From NCBI GenBank assembly GCA_963762425.1, contig CAVXKY010000023.1:117420-181419 (forward strand): 64,000 nt of DNA. The letters run 5' to 3'. Under the pieces are notes generated by a model. It was not told the origin of the DNA, searched no databases, and saw only the letters and a program-made list of their open reading frames with translations. This document shows positions 24,891 through 33,572 of this stretch, one piece after another (positions within the stretch are counted from its first letter, which is position 1; the number at the start of each line of letters is the position of its first letter). Position numbers and translations under genes: made by a program. Origin of the DNA: REEB95 sp963762425 (GTDB lineage Bacteria > Pseudomonadota > Alphaproteobacteria > ATCC43930 > CGMCC-115725).

Positions 24891-26030
24891 TTAAGAATTG
24901 GTGGCGGCCAGCAAACGGCCAAGCAGCAAGGCCAGCGCGGCGGCCAGGACGGAGAGGCCCGCCATGGCAAGATAAGCCAGGCCGCCGAAGGCGCCATAAA
25001 GCGCGCCCGCCGCCAGCATGAAGACGCCGTAGCCGATGGCGCTGTTGGTGGCGGCGCAGATCGCCTGGCCGGTGGCGGCGTAGCGCGGCGGCAGCGCGCG
25101 CGACAGATACGCCATGCCCCCCAAACCCACCGCCGCGATCGTGCCGGCATGGAGCAGCTGCGCCAGCATCAGCAGCGGCAGGCTGGCGGTGAAGGCGAGA
25201 ACCGTCCAGCGCACCGCGCCGCAAGCCGCGCCCAGCGCCAGGAGCGGGACCAGCCCCAGCCGTTCCATCGCCTTGGCGCCGAAGTAGAACAGCACCGCCT
25301 CGGCCATCGCCCCTTCGGCCCACAGCCAGGCTATGGTGATGTCGGAGAAGCCCTGGCTTTGCCAATGGATCGAGCCGAAGGCGTAATAGACGCTGTGGCT
25401 CGCCGCGTTCAGCGTGAGCATGGACAAGAAGACGAAATTGGGGAGGGTCAGGAGATTCCGCCATGCGCCGGGTTGCGCGTCGTGGAGATGGGTCGAGGCG
25501 CGCGGCAGGAGCGCGCAGCTCACCAGGTTGAACGCCGTCAGGCCGATGACGAGATAGAGGATGGTGTCCGGGCCGCGCCCCTCGAGCACGCGGCCGCCCA
25601 ACAGCGTCGTCAGGATGAAGCTCAACGTGCCCCACATCCGCACCCGGCCGTATTGCAATTTACCGCCGGCGGCGTAGCTCAGCGCCAGCGCCTCGCCGAT
25701 CGGCAGGATCGAGGCGAGACACGCCGCCGTCAGCGCGTTGAGCAGGGTGAGCGCGGCAAAACCATGCGCCGGGATGCAGAGCAGATATCCCGCGACGCAG
25801 AGGGCCGCGAGCAGAAACATGAATCGCCGAGGATCGCCGCTGCGGTCGGCCAGGCCGCCGGTCAGCGGACTCGCCGCCACCTTGACCCATTGGCCGATGG
25901 CCAGAAGCGCCCCGATCTCGGCCGGCCCGAGGCCGCGCGAGGCGAGCCAGACCGGCCAGAACGGCAGTTGCACGCCGCCCGCCAGGAAGAAGGCGCCGTA
26001 GAACAGCGAGAGGCGGGATGCGGCGGACAC
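24891..26030 (-). CDS. MFS transporter, HcaT/LacY-like branch
   Basis: A 379-residue inner-membrane protein with 12 predicted helices. It starts LSLFYGAFFLAGGVQLPFWPVWLASRGLGPAEIG, the typical N-terminus of the MFS_1_like (3-phenylpropionate transporter HcaT) branch, followed by SPLTGGLADRSGDPRRFM and YGRVRMWGTLSFILTTLLGG. The family imports small organic acids or nucleosides; the substrate here is open. It ends 41 bases upstream of the FlhF-like start on the same strand. Its start is divergent from the TerC-family gene, 89 bases away. Confidence 0.88.
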   Translation of the reverse strand: MSAASRLSLFYGAFFLAGGVQLPFWPVWLASRGLGPAEIGALLAIGQWVKVAASPLTGGLADRSGDPRRFMFLLAALCVAGYLLCIPAHGFAALTLLNALTAACLASILPIGEALALSYAAGGKLQYGRVRMWGTLSFILTTLLGGRVLEGRGPDTILYLVIGLTAFNLVSCALLPRASTHLHDAQPGAWRNLLTLPNFVFLSMLTLNAASHSVYYAFGSIHWQSQGFSDITIAWLWAEGAMAEAVLFYFGAKAMERLGLVPLLALGAACGAVRWTVLAFTASLPLLMLAQLLHAGTIAAVGLGGMAYLSRALPPRYAATGQAICAATNSAIGYGVFMLAAGALYGAFGGLAYLAMAGLSVLAAALALLLGRLLAATNS

Positions 26031-26119
26031 CGCCGGAGTTTGGCGGGGGCCGATTCCGCGCGCAACCCCCCTCGCCCGGCTTGACTGTGACAGGCGCGCG
26101 GCCTCACTTGGGAGGCGGC

Positions 26120-26773
26120 ATGGAACTTCCCTTCGAATGGGGCGCGGCCGGCGCGCTGCTCTCGGTCATCATCATCGACGTGGTGATGGCCGGCGATAAC
26201 GCCGTGGTCGTGGGCATGGCCGCTTCCACGCTGCCCGAGCATCTCCGCCGCCGGGTGATCTTTCTCGGCATCGCCACCGCGACGCTGATGCGCATCGGGC
26301 TCGCCAGCGTGGCGAGCCATATCCTCGACATCATCGGCCTGACATTGGCCGGCGGCGTGTTGCTGCTGTATGTCGCGTGGAAATTCTATAGCGAGCTGCG
26401 CGAGATACAGGCGCGCAAGGGGCGGCCGCGCGCCATCCGTTATCCGCGGAACCTGGCCTCGGCGGTACTGCGCATCGCGTTTGCCGATCTGTCGATGTCG
26501 CTCGACAACGTGCTGGCGATCGCCGGCACGGCGCGGTCGCATTTCTGGGTGCTGGTGACCGGGCTGCTCCTGTCGGTGGCGCTGATGGGCTTTGTCTCGC
26601 AGATGGTGGCGCGGCTCCTGCACCGCTACCACTGGATCGCCTGGCTCGGCCTCGCCATCGTCACCTTCGTGGCCTGCAAGATGATCTACGAGGGCTCGGC
26701 CGAGCTCTACGAACACGCCTCGATTCAGGCGGTTTTGGCCTGGGCCGGGCTGTCGAGGAACTGGGTCTTATAG
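26120..26773 (+). CDS. TerC/YjbE family integral membrane protein
   Basis: A 217-residue inner-membrane protein of the TerC family, linked to metal (often manganese) export and tellurite resistance. Seven predicted helices carry the two diagnostic acidic motifs VIIIDVVMAGDNAVVVGMAA and ADLSMSLDNVLAIAG, whose aspartates should line the ion path. The start at 26120 follows GGGAGG at 26110-26115; the longer frame from 26018 is not used. Its last 49 bases overlap the last 49 bases of the convergent ABC transporter gene, so no terminator can lie between them. Confidence 0.92.
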   Translation: MELPFEWGAAGALLSVIIIDVVMAGDNAVVVGMAASTLPEHLRRRVIFLGIATATLMRIGLASVASHILDIIGLTLAGGVLLLYVAWKFYSELREIQARKGRPRAIRYPRNLASAVLRIAFADLSMSLDNVLAIAGTARSHFWVLVTGLLLSVALMGFVSQMVARLLHRYHWIAWLGLAIVTFVACKMIYEGSAELYEHASIQAVLAWAGLSRNWVL

Positions 26774-28500
26774 AGTTCGGCGAAGACGCCGCGCTTGGTC
26801 ATCAATTCACTGAAGCTGCCACGCTCGACGATCTCGCCCTGCTTCAGCACCAGGATCAGATCGGCGTTGCGCACGGTCGAAAGCCGGTGCGCGATGATGA
26901 AGGTAGTGCGGCCCTTTGTGAGCCGGTTGATGCCCTCCATCACGAAGGATTCGGTCTCGACATCCAAGGCCGAGGTCGGCTCGTCCAGCACCAGGATGGG
27001 GCTGTCGCGCAAAATGGCGCGGGCGATGGTGAGCCGCTGTTTTTCCCCTTCCGAGAGATTGACGGATTCGCCCAGCACGGTGTCGTAGCCCTGGGGCAGC
27101 GAGACGATGAGGTCGTGGATGCGCGCGAGCTTGGCCGCATCCTCGATTTCGCCGTCCGCGGCGCCGGGACGTCCATAGGCGATGTTGTCCTTGACCGACA
27201 TCGGGAAGACCAAGGGCGGTTGCAGCACCATGGCGATCTGGCGGCGCAGCGATTTGAGCGTGTATTGGCGCACATCCACGCCGCCGATCAGCACCGCGCC
27301 CGTGGCCGGATCGAAAAAGCGCGGCAGCAACGAGAGCAGGGTCGACTTGCCCGCGCCCGAAGGACCCACCACCGCCACCTTGGTGCCGGGCGCTACGCGC
27401 AGATCGACATGGTGCAGCACCGGCATCTCCGCGCGATAACGGAAGCTCACCCCGCGCCACTCGATCTCCCCCGGGACGCCCGAATCCGGGAAGGAAAGCG
27501 GCCCGTCCTTGAGATCGGCCTCGACCTCCAGCACCTCGAAGCAGCGCGTGGCGCCGACGCGGGCGCCGGCGATCAGCCCCCAGCTTTGCGTCAACTGGTT
27601 CACCGGCGTGTAGAGCTGGGCCAAATAGGCGATGAACACCACCAATTGCCCGATGCTGAGATGGTGATCGAGCACGGCGCGCGCCCCGGCATAGATGACG
27701 ACCGCCGTTCCGGCGGCGATCAGCGTGTTGACCGCGGCGGAATAGAGCGTCTGCCAGCGATAGAGCTTCAGCGTCGCGCCCAGGCTCTGGCGCGATGCAC
27801 CCATGAAGCGGCGGTATTCGTCATCCTCCTGGGTGAAGGCCTGGACGATCTTGACCGACTGCATCGCCCATTGGACCAGCGAATAGACCATGCTTTCCCG
27901 TTCGCGCACCTCGGTGGCGACGGAAGCGATCTTGCGGTTGAACACGGCGATGAGCGCGAACAGCGCCGGCACGATGGTGAGCGACAGGAGCGTGAGCTTC
28001 AAATCCATCGGGATCAGCACCATCAGCATGCCCGCCAGCAGCACGAACGCGGACAGGATCGGCAGCAGGCCGTTCATAATCATGGTCTGCACCGCGAAGG
28101 CGTCGGCGGTGATGCGGTACATCAGGTCGCCGACCTTCTGGCGGCTGTGATAAGCGAGCGACAGGCGCTGCAAATGGCTGTAAAGCGCGCCGCGCAGATC
28201 GTTCACCATGCGCTGGCCGACGGCGATGGTGGTGTTGTTGTGCAGGTATTGCAGCAGCCCGCCGCCTAGATTGACCGTCACCAGCCCGAGGCAGGCGACG
28301 ATCAGCAGCGCGGACCCGGAAAGCCCGGCGAGCAAGGGGAGAGCGGACGACTTGCCGCCCAGCACGTCGTCGATGACGAGTTGCAGCGGCCAGGGCTTCA
28401 ACAGATCGAATCCGGCGATCAGGAAGACCTGGATGAGCGCCCACAGGAAGCGCATCCGGTAGGGCCGCAAATACGGCAGCAGCTTCAATGCCAAGCCCAT
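26725..28500 (-). CDS. ABC exporter with fused membrane and ATPase domains (MsbA/NdvA-like)
   Basis: A 591-residue half-exporter that should work as a homodimer in the inner membrane. Six helices lie in the first 320 residues (PYRMRFLWALIQVFLIAGF onward). The ATPase domain has Walker A VVGPSGAGKSTLL, the Q-loop, the signature NLSEGEKQRLTIARA and Walker B ILVLDEPTSALD. MsbA and the cyclic-glucan exporter NdvA/ChvA have the same architecture and length. The signature serine is kept although LSGGQ reads LSEGE. It is directly downstream of the GH-GT2 fusion gene (seven bases), so export of that enzyme's glycan product is the natural guess. Lipid or drug export cannot be excluded. Confidence 0.92.
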   Translation of the reverse strand: MGLALKLLPYLRPYRMRFLWALIQVFLIAGFDLLKPWPLQLVIDDVLGGKSSALPLLAGLSGSALLIVACLGLVTVNLGGGLLQYLHNNTTIAVGQRMVNDLRGALYSHLQRLSLAYHSRQKVGDLMYRITADAFAVQTMIMNGLLPILSAFVLLAGMLMVLIPMDLKLTLLSLTIVPALFALIAVFNRKIASVATEVRERESMVYSLVQWAMQSVKIVQAFTQEDDEYRRFMGASRQSLGATLKLYRWQTLYSAAVNTLIAAGTAVVIYAGARAVLDHHLSIGQLVVFIAYLAQLYTPVNQLTQSWGLIAGARVGATRCFEVLEVEADLKDGPLSFPDSGVPGEIEWRGVSFRYRAEMPVLHHVDLRVAPGTKVAVVGPSGAGKSTLLSLLPRFFDPATGAVLIGGVDVRQYTLKSLRRQIAMVLQPPLVFPMSVKDNIAYGRPGAADGEIEDAAKLARIHDLIVSLPQGYDTVLGESVNLSEGEKQRLTIARAILRDSPILVLDEPTSALDVETESFVMEGINRLTKGRTTFIIAHRLSTVRNADLILVLKQGEIVERGSFSELMTKRGVFAELYKTQFLDSPAQAKTA

Positions 28501-28507
28501 ATCGCGC

Positions 28508-31129
28508 CTATTCCGCCGCGCGCCGCGGCAGGACGGCTTCGAATCCTCCCGCGTCCTTGGGCTCGACCGGCGTCAACCCCTCGCGCCGCGCCACGGTCTC
28601 GATGATGCCGGGCATCAGGCGCCAGAACTGGATCATGCGGTAGGCGATGAGCAGGCCGAAGAGCAGGCCAGCCGCACCGATCGCCTCCGCGGCGCCCGGC
28701 GCGTCGAAGATGAGCGCGCCCGCCGTCGCCGCCGCGAAGGCACGCAGCACGAAAGCCGACAGCCGGGAGAGCCGCAGGGAACAGCGCACGCGCAGCAACC
28801 GCTTCGAGCCGCCGTGATTCTCGGTGCAGACCAGAACCAGGGCCCGGCTCCACAGGCCGCGCGCGATTTTCAGATCCCAATCGTCCCAACCCTGGTCGGG
28901 AACGACGAAATATTTCTGCGGCACCAGGAAACGCATCAGGCCGCCCAGCAGCAATTCCTTTTCGGCGCCCTTTTCGCTCCAATAGGAAAGATAGAAGGCG
29001 CGCTCCTTCCAGGCGCGGCGCGGCGTCTGCATCTCCGGCGCGTCCTTCTCGACGGCTTGGGTCTCGCGCTGTTCATGCTCGGTCATCTCCTTGACCCGCC
29101 ATTTGAGCCGCTCCCAGCCGCGCAGCAGCGGACCGGCATAGATCAGAAGCGCGATCAGCGCGCGCGCCTTGACGCCGCTGAAACGTTTGTCGATCGGCGC
29201 CCGGATCGCGCCGTTGATGCACATCACCCAGGTCACCAGGAACGGCACGATCAAGAGCCACATCCAGCCGCCGGCGACGATCCCGATCAGCCCCAGCACG
29301 ATGGCCACCACGTTCCATTCGAAGGTCAGCGGCAGGTGCTGGGCGAGCGAGGATGAAGGCTCGTAGAGCGTCTGGAACAACCCCCGGCCGAAAACGCCGG
29401 AATAGATCAGCGGCCGGCGCGACAGCAGCAGCGCGGTCGAGAGATCGCCGTAGATGCGCCCGAGCCATTTCGCCTGGCCGAACAGGTTGAAGCGGAAGGG
29501 ATGCTTGGAATAGACCAGCGCCTCGGCCTTGCCGTAGCCCTGTTGCTGGCCGATATAGGCCTCGATGGTGTTGCGGCGGAAATGCCAGACCATCGCCGCC
29601 GGCGCGAAGCCGATGGTGTAGCCCGCGTCCTGGAACCGCCAGCAGATGTCGATGTCGTCGCCCGCGGAGCGGAACACCGGATCGAACCCGCCCAAACGCA
29701 ACAGCGTGTCGCGGCGGAAGGCCATGTTGCAGCCGGCGATGTGCTCGGCGACGTCGTCGGACAGCAGCACATGGGTCGGCCCGCCGGGCGACACCGCCAC
29801 CGCCGCCGCCACCATGTTGTCCTCGTGCGGCGGGAAATTGGGGCCGCCGCAGGCCTGAAGCTTCGCGGCTTCCATCTTGGCGACGAGGTATGTCAGCCAA
29901 TCGGGATCGACCACGCAATCGCTGTCGGTATAGGCGACGATCTCGCCGGTCGAGGCTTCGGCGCCGACGTTGCGCGCCACGGACAGCCCCTTGTTGACCT
30001 GGCTGATGACGCGGCAGAAAGGGAAGGATTCCGCGATCTCGAGCGTGCGGTCCTTCGAGCCGTCATTGACCACGATCACCTCGAAATCGGGATAGCGCAG
30101 CTTTTCGAGCGATTCGAGGCAGGACTTCATGGTGCGCTCGGCGTCGTAGGCGCACACCACCACCGAAACCCGGGGCGCGGCGGCGGCGAGCGGCGGCGGG
30201 AGCGGCCCGCGATAGCGCTCGGCCACTTCACGCAACGCCGGCTTGGGATTGCGCGCGCGATCGACCAGGCCGAAGGCCCAGTTCTCGATCAGATGGCCGC
30301 CGGTGAACCATTCATCGGTCCAGGCGAAGACGAAGGCGCCGGCGCAGCCCATCTCGAAGGCCGTGCGCACCTGCCAGGACAGGATCTCGGCCTGGTGATC
30401 CTCGCCCTCGCGCATGGAATCGATGCCGAACTCGGTCAGCACCAGCGGCCGGTCGACCGCGAGATTGTGCAGCCGCGCGATATAGCGGCGGAACGCCGAT
30501 TCCTGGTGGAGATAGATGTTGAAGCAGACGAAATCGCCGAAATCGAGCGTCAGGTATTCGGTCGAGGGGAAATTGGCGTAGCTGACCAGCGCCGCGGGAT
30601 CGATCTCCTTGATCAGGACGGCCAGCCGCTTGAGGAAACCGCGCACCTTGTCGGGACCGTGCCAGCGCACCATGTCGGGCGGAATCTCGTTGCCGACGAG
30701 ATAGGCGAAAATGGCGGGATGGCGGCCGAGCCCGCGCACCGTCGATCCCACGCTTTCGAGGATCTGGCGCTCGATATCCTTGTCGTCGAGGAAGGTTACG
30801 TGCTGCGACCAGGGAATCCCGGCCAGCACCTTGAGCCCCGCCTTGTGCGCCTCGTCCAAGAGCCAAACCGGCGGCGCGGTGAAGACGCGCACGGTGTTGA
30901 CGCCCGCTTGCGCCATCTGCGCGAAGTCGCGCGCCACCTGGCCGGGCTCGGGGAATTGGGTGCCGTGGGCGGACGGCGCGAACGGCCCGTAGGTCACGCC
31001 CTTGACGAAAAATTTCTCCTCGCCCTCGAAGAAGAACTTGCCGGAGACGCGGATATGCCCGCCATTCAACGTCGCGGCGGACGCGGCCATGCTGCGGCCG
31101 GCGAGACGGTCGGCGGATTCCGGCGCCAT
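28508..31129 (-). CDS. glycoside hydrolase-glycosyltransferase 2 fusion, membrane protein
   Basis: An 873-residue fusion. Residues 25-310 look like a clan GH-A barrel: GVTYGPFAPSAHG, YLVGNEIPPDMVRWHG with the acid/base glutamate and VLTEFGIDSMREG with the nucleophile glutamate. Residues 320-600 are a family 2 glycosyltransferase: VSVVVCAYDAERTMKSCLES, VIVVNDGSKDRT, YTDSDCVVDPDW and SAGDDIDICWRFQDAGY. After that come hydrophobic helices (VVAIVLGLIGIVAGGWMWLL), a soluble region and another helix pair. Such proteins could make and trim or cyclise a glucan at the membrane; bradyrhizobial NdvB also joins a hydrolase and a GT2 domain. The start overlaps the galE stop as TGATG. Its products would leave through the adjacent ABC exporter. 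Confidence 0.88.
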   Translation of the reverse strand: MAPESADRLAGRSMAASAATLNGGHIRVSGKFFFEGEEKFFVKGVTYGPFAPSAHGTQFPEPGQVARDFAQMAQAGVNTVRVFTAPPVWLLDEAHKAGLKVLAGIPWSQHVTFLDDKDIERQILESVGSTVRGLGRHPAIFAYLVGNEIPPDMVRWHGPDKVRGFLKRLAVLIKEIDPAALVSYANFPSTEYLTLDFGDFVCFNIYLHQESAFRRYIARLHNLAVDRPLVLTEFGIDSMREGEDHQAEILSWQVRTAFEMGCAGAFVFAWTDEWFTGGHLIENWAFGLVDRARNPKPALREVAERYRGPLPPPLAAAAPRVSVVVCAYDAERTMKSCLESLEKLRYPDFEVIVVNDGSKDRTLEIAESFPFCRVISQVNKGLSVARNVGAEASTGEIVAYTDSDCVVDPDWLTYLVAKMEAAKLQACGGPNFPPHEDNMVAAAVAVSPGGPTHVLLSDDVAEHIAGCNMAFRRDTLLRLGGFDPVFRSAGDDIDICWRFQDAGYTIGFAPAAMVWHFRRNTIEAYIGQQQGYGKAEALVYSKHPFRFNLFGQAKWLGRIYGDLSTALLLSRRPLIYSGVFGRGLFQTLYEPSSSLAQHLPLTFEWNVVAIVLGLIGIVAGGWMWLLIVPFLVTWVMCINGAIRAPIDKRFSGVKARALIALLIYAGPLLRGWERLKWRVKEMTEHEQRETQAVEKDAPEMQTPRRAWKERAFYLSYWSEKGAEKELLLGGLMRFLVPQKYFVVPDQGWDDWDLKIARGLWSRALVLVCTENHGGSKRLLRVRCSLRLSRLSAFVLRAFAAATAGALIFDAPGAAEAIGAAGLLFGLLIAYRMIQFWRLMPGIIETVARREGLTPVEPKDAGGFEAVLPRRAAE

Positions 31130-32142
31130 CAGACGCCTGCGGCGCCGCGCGCCGGTTTCTGCTGCGGCTGGCGCCGGTTGTGCCAGGCCCAGGCCGTGGC
31201 GACGATATTGTCCATGCCGGACATCCGCGCCTGCCAGCCCAGCACCTTGCCGGCGAGGCTCGCATCCGCCACCAGCATGGGCGGGTCGCCGGCGCGGCGC
31301 GGCGATTCCCGTTGCGGGATCGAAAGCCCGGTGACGCGCTCGGCCACGGCGATGGTCTCGCGCACCGAGCAGCCCCGGCCGGTGCCGAGATTGAGCGCCA
31401 CGCTCGGGCCTCCGCCCTCGAGATATTGCAGCGCCTTGACATGCGCCTCGGCCAGATCCTGGACATGGATGTAGTCGCGGACCGCGGTGCCGTCCGGCGT
31501 CGGATAATCGGTGCCGTAGATGTCGACGCGCGCGCGCTGTTTGAGCGCGGCTTGGAGCATCAGCGGGATCAGATGGGTCTCGGGCTCGTGCTCCTCGCCG
31601 GTCTCGCCGTCGGGATCGGCGCCGGCGGCGTTGAAGTAGCGCAGGCAGGCGTGTTTGAGCCCATGCGCCGGGTCGAGCCAGCCGAGCGCGCGCTCCACCA
31701 TCAGCTTGCCCTCGCCATAGGGATTGACCGGGCGCTGCGGCGCGGTTTCGCGGATCGGCATCTCATCGGGCACGCCGTATGTCGCGCAGCTCGAGGAGAA
31801 CACGATGCGCTTGACCTTGGCTTCCAGCATGACCTCGAACAGCCCCAGGCTGTTGATCACGTTGTTGCGGAAATAGAGCTCGGGCCGCTTGACCGATTCC
31901 TCGACATAGGCGAAGGCGGCGAAATGCAAAACCGCGGACACGGCATGGCGTTTCAGGGCGGCGGCCAGCTTCTCCCGGTCGGCCAGATCGCCCTCGACCA
32001 GAGGCCCCCAGCGCACCAGTTCCCTGTGCCCGCGCGCGAGGCTGTCATAGGAAACCGGCTCATAGCCCGCCTTGGCCAGCGCCTTGCAGGCATGGCTGCC
32101 GATATAGCCGGCGCCGCCGGTCACCAGAATAGTCTTGCTCAT
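31129..32142 (-). CDS. galE: UDP-glucose 4-epimerase
   Basis: A 337-residue short-chain dehydrogenase fold enzyme that interconverts UDP-glucose and UDP-galactose with bound NAD. Motifs: VTGGAGYIGSHACKALA for NAD, FSSSCATYGVPDEMPIRE with the catalytic serine/threonine region, the YxxxK pair in NPYGEGKLMVE and LRYFNAAGADPDGE. IYGTDYPTPDGTAVRDYIHV is a GalE signature. It is cotranscribed with the GH-GT2 fusion (one-base overlap) and the ABC exporter, supplying galactose or recycling the sugar nucleotide pool. Confidence 0.95.
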   Translation of the reverse strand: MSKTILVTGGAGYIGSHACKALAKAGYEPVSYDSLARGHRELVRWGPLVEGDLADREKLAAALKRHAVSAVLHFAAFAYVEESVKRPELYFRNNVINSLGLFEVMLEAKVKRIVFSSSCATYGVPDEMPIRETAPQRPVNPYGEGKLMVERALGWLDPAHGLKHACLRYFNAAGADPDGETGEEHEPETHLIPLMLQAALKQRARVDIYGTDYPTPDGTAVRDYIHVQDLAEAHVKALQYLEGGGPSVALNLGTGRGCSVRETIAVAERVTGLSIPQRESPRRAGDPPMLVADASLAGKVLGWQARMSGMDNIVATAWAWHNRRQPQQKPARGAAGV

Positions 32143-32224
32143 GCTGCCCCTGACAACGGCCGGATGCGGGGATTGTTCCGCAAGCGGCCGGGCAGCCCCG
32201 GTCCCTAACGGCCCCCGTAAACGC

Positions 32225-33572
32225 CTAGGTCTCTACGACGGAAAGCCGGGCCGGGGCAAGATGACCCGGCGTCAGGGCGCCTTGCGCGCGGCCAGGCGGC
32301 GCGGCGCCAGCGCGGCGGCAAGGCCCCGGACGGTCTCCGAATTCCAGCGCGAAGCAGGCCAGCAGCCCGCCCAGCAGCGAGACCACCGCCCACCAGGCCA
32401 GTTCGCGTCCCAGCCAGAACAGGAAGGGCCCCGGCGCCGGCGCCAAATTGTCGACCAGATGGCGGAAGAACTCGCCCCACATCAGGAACAGGATCGAGCC
32501 CGATGGCGGTCCGGAACAGCGCGCGCTGGAAGCCGCCCCCGGCCGCCTGGGCAAGACTCCAAAGCCCCGGCAGCGCGAACAGCAGAAAGATGCCGCGATA
32601 GCCGATGTTCTGCCCCGCCAGAAAGCAGCCCGCCACCAGCCAGGCGCCGATCTCCAGAAACGCCGCTTCGGATGGCGGCAAGCGGCGGCAGGAAACACGC
32701 AAACCGGGCGAAGCGGCGATAGCGGCCGCGCCGCCCGCGGCAGCCAGACACAGGACGATCCGCAACGCGCCCGGCCGGATCGGGAAAGCCGGGAAAAGCG
32801 TGGCGAGGCCGTGCGGCAGATTCGGCGCGCCGAACAGATCGGTGAAATTCTTGCCTTCGGGCACATTGGCGAGCGCGGCGCGCAGCTCGGCGTAATAGGC
32901 CGCGACGAACAGCGCCAGCACCGCGACCGAGGCGGCGGCGAGAATGGCGAAGACCCGGGGACGCTCGCGCAGGCCCAAGGCCAGCAGCACCACGGGATAA
33001 AACTTGATCAGCGCCGCGATCACGATCAGCGGATAGGCCAGGAAACGCGCGGGCGAGACGCGCGGCAAAAACAAACTGGCGAGCGCCGCCAGCGCGAAGA
33101 TGAGCGGATCGATATTGGCGCGCTCGAGCGCGAACACGGTCATGGTCGAGAATACGCCCAGCAGCATCAGCGCCAGCGCCGGCCGTCCGCGCGGCGCCGG
33201 CAATGCCGACAGCGACAGCAGGAACAGCCCGTCGAGAATCAGCCCGGCGGCCGGAGTATCGGCGGTGCCGAGATTGAACGCCGATGCCCAGAGCAGCAGC
33301 GGCGAATAGTCGAACAGGCGGCCCAAAGCGTCGCAGGGGTTGGTCACATAGACGTCGACTCCCCGGCGCCAACATTCGATCGCGGACAACTCGCCGTGGA
33401 TATCGAGGAAGGGAAAGTCGTAAGGGCCGATGCCCCAGGCTTCGAGGATGGCGCGGTAGAGCGGCTCCCGCCCGAAGGCGTAAAGCCCGTAGAGCGCGGC
33501 GAAGACCGCGGCGGCGATGGCCGGCACCGCCCAGCGCGGATAACGAGAAGCCGAAGTTTCCATCGGGATCAT
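32225..33572 (-). CDS. GT87-like polytopic membrane protein (second of a pair), with a frameshift
   Basis: A membrane protein of about 448 residues related to glycosyltransferase family 87 (DUF2029), polyprenyl-phosphate-sugar-dependent transferases. It begins SRYPRWAVPAIAAAVFAALYGLYAFGREPLYRAILEAWG and has the pair's shared DFPFLDIHGELSAIECWRRGVDVYVTNPCD and FALERANIDPLIFALAALAS blocks. Near 32497-32502 the frame moves: LFRTAIG goes on as SILFLMWGEFFRHLV in the next frame and stops at 32225. The neighbouring paralogue reads through here, so one extra base is the cause. The start overlaps the paralogue's stop as ATGA. A basic, proline-rich tail follows the last helix. Confidence 0.8.
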
